A DNA stretch of 64,000 nucleotides. Origin: an uncultured Oscillospiraceae bacterium (GTDB lineage: Bacteria; Bacillota; Clostridia; Oscillospirales; Oscillospiraceae). The translations under genes and the position numbers were made by a program. The DNA is taken from the NCBI GenBank assembly GCA_934667815.1, contig CAKUMO010000005.1, positions 1 through 64,000 on the forward strand, written 5' to 3'. The notes beneath the pieces are model-generated. The model saw nothing but the letters and a program-made list of their open reading frames with translations. It had not been told where the DNA came from and ran no database searches. Positions 15,046-22,892 of this stretch are shown piece by piece. Each line of letters begins with the position of its first letter. Within the stretch, counting starts at the first letter, position 1.

Positions 15046-15537
15046 AATTGCCACCTTCACCTTGTTATCGCCGCTCAACTGATAAACATCGGCCGCTTTC
15101 AGGTTTTTCCAGTTGTCCGGGACCTGCCAGGTAGTCGTCCCGCCATTGGCGTTCCAGTGGTAGATCTTATCTGCATCGTCGGGATTCTTTGTCGTGCTGT
15201 TCTCACCGTACCAAGGAATAAACACGATGGTGTCTCCTGCGGTTGTATCTGCCTCCGTATTGACCGAAGCGTTCAAATTCCACCAAGTCCACTCGGCAAT
15301 CTTGCGTCCGTTTTTGGTAAGCGTTACAACATTGTTATCGCCAGCTTCACCTGAGCCCGTTTTTTCACTTTTCACGCCGTCCGAGAAGATAACATAATCT
15401 TCTTCAATGTCCAAGACATCAAAATGCTGCATGTATTTTCGCGGCAGATTGTGGTTGAAGAAATCTTCTGTTGCCTCGTTGATATTATTCTTGTTGCTCC
15501 ATGTTGCAACTCTGGGCATAATAGAGCTATTGAACAA
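14923..15537 (-). CDS. Chimeric hypothetical ORF fused to relaxase debris
   Basis: The 204-residue frame has no signal peptide. The first 165 residues (MFNSSIMPRVATWSNKNNIN to VYQLSGDNKVKVAIVAI) are Asn/Thr/Trp-rich and beta-like, perhaps a fragment of a secreted protein. The last 35 residues are simply the out-of-frame reading of the relaxase remnant. The boundary near 15045-15055 is thus a recombination junction. I do not recognise the N-terminal part. It is probably a non-functional fragment, but the frame is open. Confidence 0.35.
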   Translation of the reverse strand: MFNSSIMPRVATWSNKNNINEATEDFFNHNLPRKYMQHFDVLDIEEDYVIFSDGVKSEKTGSGEAGDNNVVTLTKNGRKIAEWTWWNLNASVNTEADTTAGDTIVFIPWYGENSTTKNPDDADKIYHWNANGGTTTWQVPDNWKNLKAADVYQLSGDNKVKVAIVAITNGEIIARPGIPRNITIRTRATSSSTRLRRKRLTIWR

Positions 15538-15833
15538 TACGTTTGTAACAAATATAATCTGATGAACCCCTATTGATGCAAAAAATTATAGCCAAGCAGA
15601 AAATGTTTGTCAATAAATTCAATACTTCAACGCGTTCTCTAACCCCGATACCCATAAGTTTTTCGTTAAGCCAATCAATGGGTTTTCCTAATTTGGAGCC
15701 GCCATGGCGCATGTTACCACTTTGCAAAACGCATAGTGGGTGTTTCTTTACGGATATGATACGATGTAGAACACCTGGAACTGCTTGAACGCAGCTCAGG
15801 TGTTCATTTATGTCGAGATACAGCATTCATCTC
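15538..15833. other. AT-richer gap without a supported gene
   Basis: A minus frame (15527-15826) contains MRHGGSKLGKPIDWLNEKLM but has no ribosome site, domain or neighbour support. It overlaps the start of the chimeric ORF. I see no promoter, RNA gene or repeat that I can defend. Confidence 0.3.
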
Positions 15834-16035
15834 CTATTCCACCTCCTGCTCTACCTCCAAGCCGCCCGGAAAGACGACCCTGATCAGATGCTTCGACACA
15901 GCGATCACGCGCGAAAGGGTCTGGCGGACGAGATAGTCGTCATAGGCAAGCGGGTGGTTTTGCAGCGTGTCGAGGGCGGCGTACACTTCATCGAGGCGCG
16001 AGCGTAGTCCCGCCTGCGCCTGCTGCGCGTCGGCC
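15834..16035 (-). pseudogene. Serine recombinase C-terminal fragment (duplicate)
   Basis: The frame reads QADAQQAQAGLRSRLDEVYA, ALDTLQNHPLAYDDYLVRQT, LSRVIAVSKHLIRVVFPGGL, EVEQEVE-stop. It is almost identical at DNA and protein level to the 3' end of the recombinase gene at 18567-18768. Upstream the similarity stops at about 16035, within QKVKQADAQQ. Only the last 70 or so codons were copied or retained. Catalytic and DNA-binding parts are missing. Confidence 0.75.
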
Positions 16036-16257
16036 TGCTTGACCTTCTGCGTGAGAGCTGTCCGGCTTACTTTTTGTAACAGAGTGTTGTAGCAAGCCGC
16101 TGTCCTCCCCGTTCGGAAAATGTGTGAATTCACAATAGAAAAGGCCGGGAAAATGTGTATCCATCTTCTGAAAGGTCGGAGGCTTCTATGAAACAGTAGC
16201 ATATGGACATACCGATGCTGTAGCCTACCTCAAAAAAATTAAAGCGATCTGACGCAG
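16036..16257. other. Junction debris between recombinase fragment and Fic gene
   Basis: No full gene is visible. On the plus strand a short frame reads GGFYETVAYGHTDAVAYLKK then IKAI-stop (TGA at about 16250). This looks like the tail of a lost protein and sits directly before a terminator. The family is not recognised. Confidence 0.3.
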
Positions 16258-16290
16258 ACGGCACGGAAACCCCGTGCCGTTTTCTCATTT
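16258..16290 (+). terminator. Rho-independent terminator
   Basis: A 9-bp stem ACGGCACGG/CCGTGCCGT is followed by TTTTCTCATTTT. It ends whatever rightward gene the preceding tail fragment belonged to and insulates the Fic promoter. Confidence 0.7.
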
Positions 16291-16310
16291 TACTGTCTAT
16301 TCGGATGCTC

Positions 16311-16401
16311 TATCTGCATATATTTCAAAGAAGTATATGCAGATAATTCGGATAGCAGCTTGCCTTTCTGCATATAATATGCTATAATTATGTGCAGAAA
16401 G
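16311..16401 (+). promoter_or_regulatory. Fic gene promoter with two dyad operators
   Basis: A perfect 12-bp dyad TATCTGCATATA/TATATGCAGATA (16311-16322 and 16334-16345) lies upstream. A second dyad CTTTCTGCA/TGCAGAAAG (16364-16372 and 16393-16401) spans the promoter. TTGCCT at 16360-16365 and TATAAT at 16383-16388 are 17 bp apart, and a second TATAAT is at 16373-16378. All four arms share TCTGCA/TGCAGA. A protein bound here would block transcription. Confidence 0.65.
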
Positions 16402-16412
16402 GCTGGTACTGT

Positions 16413-17459
16413 ATGAGAAAATTCGATTACTCTTTTTTGATTAACGGCTTGCTTCCGGCAAATCTTGTAAATCTCACTGCCAACATTGCGGCGCTGAAAA
16501 CCATGACAGGCGTGCGCAAGGATGAATACACGCAGATCTTCACGGAGCTGGAAGCGGTCGCAAAGGTGCAGTCCATCAAAAGCTCCAACGCCATCGAGGG
16601 CATTGTGACCAGCGATGAGCGCATCGCCGCCATTGTCAATCAGAACAGCGCGCCGCTGAACCACAACGAAGCGGAGATCGCAGGATACAGAGATGCACTG
16701 AACGAAATTCATCTCGGCTATGAGTACATCGACTTTCGGCAGAGCGACATTCTGCGGCTGCACGAAATGATGATGAGCTTTGCGGGCTATGAGTACGGCG
16801 GGCAGTACAAGACAGACGACAATGTGATTTTGGAAATCGATGCGGACGGAAACCGCCGTGTCCGTTTCCGTCCTACCCCCGCGAGTGAAACGCCGAAAGC
16901 AATGGAGCAGTTGGAGCTTGCCTATCTGGATGCCCGAAGCGATGCAAATATCAATCAGCTCCTTTTGATCCCCTGTGCGATTCTGGACTTCCTCTGCATC
17001 CACCCGTTCCGGGACGGCAACGGCAGAATGTCCCGCCTGCTCTCTCTGCTGCTGTTATACAAGAACGGCTTTGACGCAGGAAAATATGTGTCCTTTGAGG
17101 AGCAGATCAACAACTACAAGGCGTATTATTACGAAGCCCTGCGGCAATCCTCGGCAGGATGGGAAACGAATGAGAACTCTTATTTCCCTTTTATCGAGAA
17201 TTTCCTCTCCACGCTTTATATGTGCTATAAAGAACTGGACAAGCGGTTTGCGGTGGTACACGGCAAGAAGATCACGAAAAAGGCCCGTGTGGAAGCGACC
17301 GTCCTGAACAGCCTGACGCCGCTATCCAAAGCCGAGATTTGCAAAATTCTCCCCGATGTCAGCCCCACGACCGTTGAGGCCGTCCTCGGCGCAATGGTCA
17401 AGACTGGTTCGGTAAAGCGAATCGGTGCCGGGCGGACAACACGATATATTAAGGCGTGA
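16413..17459 (+). CDS. Fic-family AMP-transferase with C-terminal winged helix
   Basis: About 348 residues start at the ATG at 16413 after AAAGG; a GTG at 16392 lies inside an operator arm. The N-terminus has the inhibitory helix motif SSNAIEG ((S/T)xxxE(G/N), class II Fic). The catalytic loop HPFRDGNGRMSR, carrying the His that moves AMP onto a hydroxyl side chain, is complete at about residue 195. The last 65 residues (VEATVLNSLTPLSKAEICKI to RTTRYIKA) form a winged-helix domain. Such Fic proteins modify targets or themselves and may regulate transcription. The strong dyads upstream suggest autoregulation. It sits alone in mobile-element debris. Confidence 0.9.
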   Translation: MRKFDYSFLINGLLPANLVNLTANIAALKTMTGVRKDEYTQIFTELEAVAKVQSIKSSNAIEGIVTSDERIAAIVNQNSAPLNHNEAEIAGYRDALNEIHLGYEYIDFRQSDILRLHEMMMSFAGYEYGGQYKTDDNVILEIDADGNRRVRFRPTPASETPKAMEQLELAYLDARSDANINQLLLIPCAILDFLCIHPFRDGNGRMSRLLSLLLLYKNGFDAGKYVSFEEQINNYKAYYYEALRQSSAGWETNENSYFPFIENFLSTLYMCYKELDKRFAVVHGKKITKKARVEATVLNSLTPLSKAEICKILPDVSPTTVEAVLGAMVKTGSVKRIGAGRTTRYIKA

Positions 17460-17592
17460 GCCTGTTAGAAAAAAGGAGAGTGGAGTCTATGCAAAAAGCC
17501 ATTGCAGCGAAACGATCTTTGCTACATTCTTTTCTCCCTCATCACGGAGCTTTACACCTTTCGAATCCATAAATCTCCTCTTTTGGGCATAG

Positions 17593-17620
17593 AAAAAGCA
17601 CCTACCCGAAGATAGATGCT
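17593..17620 (-). terminator. Terminator of the DUF4160-DUF2442 pair
   Basis: On the minus strand AGCATCTATC-TTCG-GGTAGGTGCT forms a 10-bp stem (with G-U pairs) and a UUCG tetraloop, followed by TTTTTC. It lies 18 bp after the DUF2442 stop. Confidence 0.75.
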
Positions 17621-17638
17621 TTCAATAGTATTTGGTTG

Positions 17639-18073
17639 TCAGCGGACAGCCTCTCCGTATTCACGTTTCATAGCGTCAATGGATACCACCCATTGCTTGC
17701 CGTACTTGCAGACATCTACACCGTTTACCAGCTTTCCGTAGGAAATGGCTTTGCGCAGGGTGCTTTCATTCAGCCCCCACAGCTCCGTGGCATCGCTGAA
17801 TGCCATCAGTCCGTCAAAGGGTGTTTCCACCACCGCTCCATTTTCCCACAACTCATCGCAGGACAAATCCAGATCATCGTTCCAGACGATCCCATAGCCG
17901 CCTACATCCACAGTGACACAGGCAAATTCGGCAGGATCACTTTGAAGAGCCTTAAAAACAGGGAGCTTTTCAAACAGGGGCTTCACATCGTAAACCTTGG
18001 TCACGCCCTCGCTGAATTGGACGCTCAACTTGAAATCGGAAATGGGAGCAACATCTTTTACCTTGTGAAACAT
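17639..18073 (-). CDS. DUF2442 protein with helix-turn-helix-like C-terminus
   Basis: 144 residues are read from the ATG at 18071-18073, preceded by AAGGAGG; an upstream in-frame ATG lacks a site and overlaps the partner gene. The N-terminal part (VAPISDFKLSVQFSEGVTKV, YDVKPLFEKLPVFKAL, VDVGGYGIVWNDDLDLSCDE) is the DUF2442 domain. The end (TELWGLNESTLRKAISYGKL to MKREYG) resembles a DNA-binding helix-turn-helix. DUF2442 genes often sit directly after DUF4160 genes, a pair proposed to be toxin-antitoxin-like. Here the partner is frameshifted. A palindromic operator lies in the shared promoter, and this protein is the likely ligand. Confidence 0.8.
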   Translation of the reverse strand: MFHKVKDVAPISDFKLSVQFSEGVTKVYDVKPLFEKLPVFKALQSDPAEFACVTVDVGGYGIVWNDDLDLSCDELWENGAVVETPFDGLMAFSDATELWGLNESTLRKAISYGKLVNGVDVCKYGKQWVVSIDAMKREYGEAVR

Positions 18074-18084
18074 ACGCAGCCTCC

Positions 18085-18329
18085 TTATTCCAACGGCGGG
18101 AACTTCTTGAACTCCTGCGTTTCCCAAATCTCCTGCAAGGAGTCCTTGTAAATGGAAATCCATTCCCGCACCATCGCTAGAGCTTTGGCTGGAAGATAAC
18201 CTTCCAACACCTCACCAGTCATAAAGTCGATGGCCGCCACATCCTCGTTATAGATTGCGTGAATGTGTGGCGGGTTATGCTCGAATACATTCGAATGATA
18301 ATTCCGTAAAAACTTGACAATACCGGCAT
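18085..18329 (-). pseudogene. DUF4160 gene with a frameshift
   Basis: From the ATG at 18327-18329 the frame gives MPVLSSFYGIIIRMY and then loses the family pattern. From about 18285 a second frame gives EHNPPHIHAIYNEDVAAIDF, MTGEVLEGYLPAKALAMVRE, WISIYKDSLQEIWETQEFKK and FPPLE-stop (18085-18087). Together they form a typical 80-residue DUF4160 protein. One base appears to be missing (or two extra) near 18282-18287, between MY and EHNPPH. This is either real inactivation or a sequencing error. It would be the first gene of the pair, 11 bp before the DUF2442 gene. Confidence 0.75.
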
Positions 18330-18360
18330 CGTGAAATCAACATCCTCTCTTGTCACTCAC

Positions 18361-18389
18361 AATATATCACGATACCGTGATATCGTCAA
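18361..18389 (-). promoter_or_regulatory. Promoter of the DUF4160-DUF2442 pair with operator in the spacer
   Basis: On the minus strand TTGACG (18384-18389) and TATATT (18361-18366) are separated by 17 bp. The spacer and -10 contain the perfect palindrome ATATCACG-GTAT-CGTGATAT (18364-18383). A repressor bound there would exclude RNA polymerase, as in many TA modules. Confidence 0.75.
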
Positions 18390-18566
18390 TAGGCTACGAG
18401 AGTCTCACTTGTAAATTTTTTGTACAACTTGCGGTCTTGGCAAACACCCAAATGATGAAAAGTGCTGCCGCCAATAGCTTGAAGTCAAGTCAGCATACTG
18501 AATAGGTCACCACGGTGAATAAATTCGTTGCTGCCGATATAGATGCCTAAAAGCAGCATGCAGCTT

Positions 18567-19595
18567 CTATTCCACCTCCTGCTCTACCTCCAGGCCGTCC
18601 GGAAAGACGACCTGGATCAGATGCTTCGACACGGCGATCACGTGCGAGAGGGTCTGGCGGACGAGATAGTCATCATAGGCAAGCGGGTGGTTTTGCAGCG
18701 CGTCGAGGGCGTCATACACTTCATCGAGGCGCGAGCGCAGTCCCGCCTGCGCCTGCTGCGCGTCGGCCTGCTGCGCAAGCTGCTTGGTCAGACAGTTCTC
18801 CACATAGGTCTTGCCCAGCACTGCGTCGCCTTTGTATTTTTCGTTCGAGAGGATCGAGCGGATCGTCGTTTCCCGCCATGCCTGCTTCCCGCCGGGCGAG
18901 GGGACGCGCTGCGCCTCCAGATGGACGGCGATGTCGTGCAGGCTGTCCCCCGCGAGGAAGCGGCCATAGATGGTACGGACCGTTTCCGCCTCCTCCGGAA
19001 CGATCTCCGGCGCGCCGTCCTCGCCGCGGCGGTAGCCGAGGAAGTGCTTGTAGTTGAAGGACACATTGCCGTTCTTGGCGCTTTGTGCCTTGCCCCATTT
19101 GACATTGGCGCTGATGTTCTCCGACTCGCTCTGCGCGACACTGCCGTAGATGGAGATATAAAACTCCGAGGACGCATCGATGCTGTGTAGGTTCTGCTCC
19201 TCAAAGTAGACATCCACGCCGATCTCGCGGAGCTTGCGCGTGACGGCAATGCAGTCAAGCGTATTACGCGCAAAGCGGCTGATGGACTTCGTGATGATCA
19301 TTTTGATTCTGCCCTTTTGGCAGAGACGGAGCATCCGGTTGAACTCGTCGCGCTTTTTCAGGCTGGTGCCGGAGATGCCGCGGTCGGCAAAAATGCCCGC
19401 CAGATGCCATTTGGCCTCCGAGAGAATCAGCTCCTCATAGTGCTGCTTCTGCACCTCGTAGCTGTTGAGCTGCTCCTCCTGTTTGGTCGATACCCGGCAG
19501 TAGGCCGCAACCGGAATCTGCTCATAGGGCGTGCAGACGGTCTGCTTTGTCACGTCCGCGGGAATGACCCGCACCACCTTGCCGGTCTGTGTCAT
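18567..19595 (-). CDS. Serine recombinase lacking its zinc-ribbon segment
   Basis: The 342-residue protein has an N-terminal resolvase domain (VAAYCRVSTKQEEQLNSYEV with the nucleophilic Ser in RVS; ITKSISRFARNTLD) and a recombinase domain (FLGYRRGEDG, LHDIAVHLEAQRVPSPGGK, TIRSILSNEKYKGDAVLGKT). It then jumps from YVENCLTKQ directly to a C-terminal coiled coil (LAQQADAQQAQAGLRSRLDE). The usual linker plus Cys4 zinc-ribbon between them is missing, so target DNA binding is probably impaired. Its ATG overlaps the stop of the upstream recombinase gene (ATGA). Its last 70 codons are duplicated at 15834-16035. Confidence 0.85.
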   Translation of the reverse strand: MTQTGKVVRVIPADVTKQTVCTPYEQIPVAAYCRVSTKQEEQLNSYEVQKQHYEELILSEAKWHLAGIFADRGISGTSLKKRDEFNRMLRLCQKGRIKMIITKSISRFARNTLDCIAVTRKLREIGVDVYFEEQNLHSIDASSEFYISIYGSVAQSESENISANVKWGKAQSAKNGNVSFNYKHFLGYRRGEDGAPEIVPEEAETVRTIYGRFLAGDSLHDIAVHLEAQRVPSPGGKQAWRETTIRSILSNEKYKGDAVLGKTYVENCLTKQLAQQADAQQAQAGLRSRLDEVYDALDALQNHPLAYDDYLVRQTLSHVIAVSKHLIQVVFPDGLEVEQEVE

Positions 19596-20404
19596 CTGCT
19601 TTCCTCCTTCCCGATGGTCTGGCCGTTGACCAGCGTGAGGCGAACGGTCGCGTCCGCTTGCAGGTGGATTGCCCTGACGCAGCGGCGGGTCAAAGCCTCC
19701 GAATATGCCGAAAGCGGACCGGATTGCTCCAGGTCCGCTTTCAATGCTTCCGTCAGATAGGCGGTATCCTCAATCTCACGGTACTTGCGTGCAGCACAAT
19801 CCAGAATTTTCTGGCGGAGGACGGCCTTATCGAACGTCCTGCGCTCCAACGTCTGCCGGATTTCGGCTTCCAGCCTTTGCACGGTTTCGCTCGGAGTATA
19901 GGCGTCGGCCGAGGCTTGAAGCCGCTCCGGATGGGCGATCATACCGTTCAGGAGATCTGTAATTCCTCCCAGCAGCGCTTCATCCGTAATGCCGATCCAT
20001 GTACGGCACTGCGGATTTTTGCACGCCCAGCGCTGGGGGATTCTGCACTCGCGGTTACTGCGTCTGCCCATCGGGCTACCGCAATTGGGGCAGAGAATTG
20101 GCACGCAGAGATGATACACCGGCTGGGTGCGGTCAATTGCGCTTTGTGTGTTACGCGCTGCTTTTATGCGTTTGAGTTCCGCGGCGCGCTCCTTGCTAAG
20201 AAGTTGCGGGAATTCATCGTTTCCGGTATATCTTGGATCCTCCAGCATTCGCATCAGCCGCGCTTTATTCCAGTTTTCAATTCCCGGCGCGTAAGGAACC
20301 CGCCGTGCGTTCAATTCCCGCGCGATTTGCAGCAGAGAGGCCCCGGAAAGATACCGTTCAAAGATTTCTGCAAGCACGGCCGCTTCATCGCCATTGACGG
20401 CCAC
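19592..20404 (-). CDS. Serine recombinase, N-terminally truncated (no catalytic domain)
   Basis: The 270-residue frame starts at a GTG. It contains the recombinase domain (AAVLAEIFERYLSGASLLQI, GIENWNKARLMRMLEDPRY), a Cys4 zinc ribbon (CPNCGSPMG...CKNPQC) and a C-terminal coiled coil. There is no resolvase catalytic domain. Upstream in the same frame some recombinase-like residues continue (RTSGQTYAYNHGAVAVNG), then the sequence runs into the lipoprotein fragment on the other strand. It overlaps the next recombinase by 4 bp. Possibly it supplies DNA binding to its partner, or it is simply a decayed remnant. Confidence 0.75.
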   Translation of the reverse strand: MAVNGDEAAVLAEIFERYLSGASLLQIARELNARRVPYAPGIENWNKARLMRMLEDPRYTGNDEFPQLLSKERAAELKRIKAARNTQSAIDRTQPVYHLCVPILCPNCGSPMGRRSNRECRIPQRWACKNPQCRTWIGITDEALLGGITDLLNGMIAHPERLQASADAYTPSETVQRLEAEIRQTLERRTFDKAVLRQKILDCAARKYREIEDTAYLTEALKADLEQSGPLSAYSEALTRRCVRAIHLQADATVRLTLVNGQTIGKEESR

Positions 20405-20410
20405 TGCGCC

Positions 20411-20704
20411 ATGATTATAGGCATATGTTTGGCCGCTTGTTCTTCTAAGCCCGAAGCAACAGAAGCAACCTCCCGTCCCACATCATCGGCCAGAACGGCC
20501 ACGACTTCCCGTTCCTCCACAACATCCACGAGGAAAGCAACCGAACCGAAGGAGCAGTGTTACATCGGTAATAAATCCAGTAAAAAAGTACATGACCCGG
20601 ATTGCAGCTATCTCCCGGCAGAAAAGAACCGCGTCTATTTCGACGATCTTGACGAAGCGCTCGACGACGGCTACGAGCCTTGCAAGAAATGCCACCCGTC
20701 TTAA
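20411..20704 (+). pseudogene. Lipoprotein with Ada-like metal-binding domain, 5' end lost
   Basis: The 97-residue frame begins MIIGICLAACSSKPEATEAT, i.e. only the last part of a lipoprotein signal (LAAC lipobox) without the basic start. A Ser/Thr-rich linker follows. Then comes a 45-residue domain CYIGNKSSKKVHDPDCSYLP, VYFDDLDEALDDGYEPCKKC, of the Ada/nuclease-associated zinc-binding type (four Cys). No ribosome site precedes the ATG. The recombinase frame on the opposite strand begins about 7 bp away, so the 5' end was probably replaced by recombination. Confidence 0.65.
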
Positions 20705-20880
20705 TTCACCAGTCTTGTCTGATTCTCCTTCGTCCCCGTTCCCACGTCGGCCACGCAGGAGAACAGCAGCGGCGCACCCTCGATATAGTCCACCGAGAAG
20801 CTGTGCAGCCGTTTTAATTCCACCCCGTCTATAATCACGCTGACCTTTCCGTTTTCGGAAATAATGTGGATAGATTGCAT
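20701..20880 (-). CDS. Small phage-type hypothetical protein
   Basis: 59 residues run from the ATG at 20878-20880 (after GGGGAGGG) to the TAA at 20701-20703: MQSIHIISENGKVSVIIDGV, ELKRLHSFSVDYIEGAPLLF, SCVADVGTGTKENQTRLVN. The pattern resembles small prophage proteins of unknown function with a short beta-hairpin (G-x-V-x-V-x-x-D-G). It converges with the lipoprotein fragment, whose stop overlaps by 3 bp. Confidence 0.5.
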   Translation of the reverse strand: MQSIHIISENGKVSVIIDGVELKRLHSFSVDYIEGAPLLFSCVADVGTGTKENQTRLVN

Positions 20881-20908
20881 GGTGCGCCCTCCCCAATATT
20901 GTTTTGAC

Positions 20909-20943
20909 GAGCCGTGCCGGTTGTACCAGAACCGACACGGCTC
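20909..20943. other. Long hairpin upstream of the small phage-type gene
   Basis: GAGCCGTGCCGGTT pairs with AACCGACACGGCTC across a 7-nt loop, with one mismatch in the 14-bp stem. There is no U-run on either side. It lies 28 bp upstream of the small minus-strand gene. It could be a terminator of a lost gene or a leader structure. Confidence 0.4.
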
Positions 20944-21102
20944 TATCGCAGATACCCATAAATCACTTCATCTGCTGCACCTCTATCGTAGCAGGAATGC
21001 CGGAGTTTGTCCACGCGCAGTTCTGCTTTTCCCGCGCAGCCGCTGCGAAAACAGCCTGCCGCCGTTGCGAATTCCGCGCAAGCACGAAAGGAGCCGTGAG
21101 AA

Positions 21103-21687
21103 ATGACCGCAGATCAGGAGCTGTGCCCCAAATTTGAATTCTACCCCGAGGCCGTCCGTCAGGCAAAGCGTCTCAAGGGCCTCACCATCGACGCGCTGGT
21201 CGAATCGGCCGGCGTTTCCTATTCCTCCGTGTCCCGCCTCTGCGACGGCACGCAGCTCGATCCCAAGCTTTTTAATTCCGTTGCCCTCTGCAAAGTCCTC
21301 GGCCTTTCCATGGACGAGATTTTCGGTCTCTCCGCGTCCGAGGCCAGCGCCGAGGAATTGCAGGCGAAGCTCCACGCCGCCGAGCTGGAAAACGCCCGCC
21401 TTGCCGAGGAAAACAAGCGCCTGCACGAGGTCAACCGCCTCCGCGCCGAGCAGCTTGCCGCCCGCGCCCCCGTTATCTATATTCTTCTCTTTGCCTGTGC
21501 GCTCCAGTCCTGCGCCTTGATCTTTTATCTGTTCGTCGATGCGCAGATCAAGGATGCCGGCCTCATCCGCTTCGGCGATGTCGGCCTTGTCGCGTGGCTT
21601 CTGATCTTCCTTGTCCTCTCCGCAATTTCCGTCTGCGTCTGGGCGACCATGCGCTTCGCCCGTAAATTCAGTAAAAAGGAGCGCTGA
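21103..21687 (+). CDS. Membrane-anchored XRE-type helix-turn-helix protein
   Basis: The 194-residue protein has an XRE-like helix-turn-helix at about 12-70 (AKRLKGLTIDALVESAGVSY, SSVSRLCDGTQLDPKLFNSV). A Leu/Glu-rich coiled coil follows at about 78-115 and two membrane helices (APVIYILLFACALQSCALIF; LVAWLLIFLVLSAISVCVWA), with a basic tail. A ribosome site AAAGGAG lies 8 nt from the ATG. It directly precedes the integrase (2-bp gap), so it is probably the element's regulator. Membrane anchoring suggests it senses an envelope signal or is held away from DNA, but this is inference. Confidence 0.8.
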   Translation: MTADQELCPKFEFYPEAVRQAKRLKGLTIDALVESAGVSYSSVSRLCDGTQLDPKLFNSVALCKVLGLSMDEIFGLSASEASAEELQAKLHAAELENARLAEENKRLHEVNRLRAEQLAARAPVIYILLFACALQSCALIFYLFVDAQIKDAGLIRFGDVGLVAWLLIFLVLSAISVCVWATMRFARKFSKKER

Positions 21688-21689
21688 CC

Positions 21690-22739
21690 ATGTACATCCC
21701 CGAGCCGAAAGAAACCCCCTCCGGCTGGCGCATCCAGCTCCGCATCAACGGCCAGTCTATCCCCGTTCTGGCCGACACGCCCAAGGAGTGCAAGCGTCAG
21801 GCCGCCCTTATCAAGGCGCAGGCGCAAGCCGCCGGAAAGCCCGTCAAAAAATGCGATCTTACCCTCTCTCAGGCCATCGATGCCTATATCGCCGAGCGCA
21901 GCAACACGCTTTCCCCCTCTACCGTTCGCGGCTATCGCATCATCCAGCGCACACGCTTCCAGTCCACCATGCCGCGCGTGCTCTCCCGCATCAGCCCCTC
22001 CGAATGGCGCGGCATCGTCAATGACGAGCTGGGCATCGTCTCCCGAAAGACCGTCAAAAACGCATGGGCTTTCATCAAGTCCGTCTTATCTGCGCAGGGC
22101 ATCGACGTTGACAATGCAGTCAAGGTCTCGCAGCCTCGAAAAAAGCGCGACGCGAACTGGCTCGAGCCGGACGAAATCAAGAAGTTTGTAGCAGCCGCCG
22201 CAGACGATCCGCTCTGCGTTCCCATGCTCCTGGCCCTTATGTCCATGCGTATCTCCGAGATTGATGCGCTCCGCTGGGAGAATATCGACCCTCACGCCGA
22301 CTTTATCCACACCACCGGCGCACGCATCCGCAACGAGAATAACGAGTATGTCCTCAAAGCCGAGCAAAAGAATGTGGAATCCGACCGGAACGTTCCCCTT
22401 CTCATTCCCGAGCTTCGCGCGGCCATCCTCCGCGACTGGAAGCCGGAGGGCAAGGTTCTTTCCGTTTCCCAGACAACCCTTCGCTGCGCGGTCGAGCGCA
22501 CCTGTGCGCGTGCTGGTGTCAAGCGCGTCACCGTCCACCAGCTCCGCCACAGCTTCGCCTCCCTTTCCGCGCATCTCCGCATCCCCGCTGAAATTTCCAT
22601 GGAGATCGGCGGCTGGAACAACGACAAAATCATGAAAGAGATTTACACCCATATTGCCCGCTCCGACATTGAGCGCTATAAAAACGAGATGTGGAACTTC
22701 TACAACAGCACACCCGCCGCACCGTCCGAAAACGCATAA
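21690..22739 (+). CDS. int: Tyrosine integrase
   Basis: The 349 residues comprise an N-terminal arm-binding region (SGWRIQLRINGQSIPVLADT), a SAM-like core-binding domain at about 60-150 (LTLSQAIDAYIAERSNTLSP), and a catalytic domain with Arg in LMSMRISEIDALRW, HQLRHSFASL, GGWNND and the Tyr in KEIYTHIARS. It lies 154 bp from the 3' end of tRNA-Leu and reads toward it, the usual arrangement for elements integrated in tRNA genes. AAAGGAG precedes the ATG. Confidence 0.92.
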   Translation: MYIPEPKETPSGWRIQLRINGQSIPVLADTPKECKRQAALIKAQAQAAGKPVKKCDLTLSQAIDAYIAERSNTLSPSTVRGYRIIQRTRFQSTMPRVLSRISPSEWRGIVNDELGIVSRKTVKNAWAFIKSVLSAQGIDVDNAVKVSQPRKKRDANWLEPDEIKKFVAAAADDPLCVPMLLALMSMRISEIDALRWENIDPHADFIHTTGARIRNENNEYVLKAEQKNVESDRNVPLLIPELRAAILRDWKPEGKVLSVSQTTLRCAVERTCARAGVKRVTVHQLRHSFASLSAHLRIPAEISMEIGGWNNDKIMKEIYTHIARSDIERYKNEMWNFYNSTPAAPSENA

Positions 22740-22850
22740 GCATTTTCATAAGCATTTACTGTTCCCGAACCTGATATTTTCTTTCCCGTTCCCTGTTATT
22801 CCACTCCCATATCTGGGACTTTCAAAACCCCGTTTCCCCTTGCAAATACA

Positions 22851-22885
22851 AGAAAAGCCCTGCAAACGTACTGTTTGCAGGGCTT
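22851..22885 (-). terminator. Terminator of tRNA-Leu
   Basis: On the minus strand AAGCCCTGCAAAC-AGTAC-GTTTGCAGGGCTT (13-bp stem) is followed by TTCTTG. It lies 8 bp after the tRNA CCA end. Confidence 0.8.
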
Positions 22886-22892
22886 CCCTATT

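Noticed and set aside
15527..15826. 99-codon minus frame in the mobile debris
   Set aside because: No ribosome site, no domain, overlaps another doubtful frame and lies in rearranged sequence.
20963..21166. Minus frame overlapping the start of the XRE gene
   Set aside because: It overlaps the ribosome site and start of a well-supported gene, with no domain or promoter of its own.
1..22892. Second copy of the tRNA-Leu 3' end as the other attachment site
   Set aside because: I found no convincing match to the tRNA 3' end in the left part of the window. The other end may lie outside or be lost.
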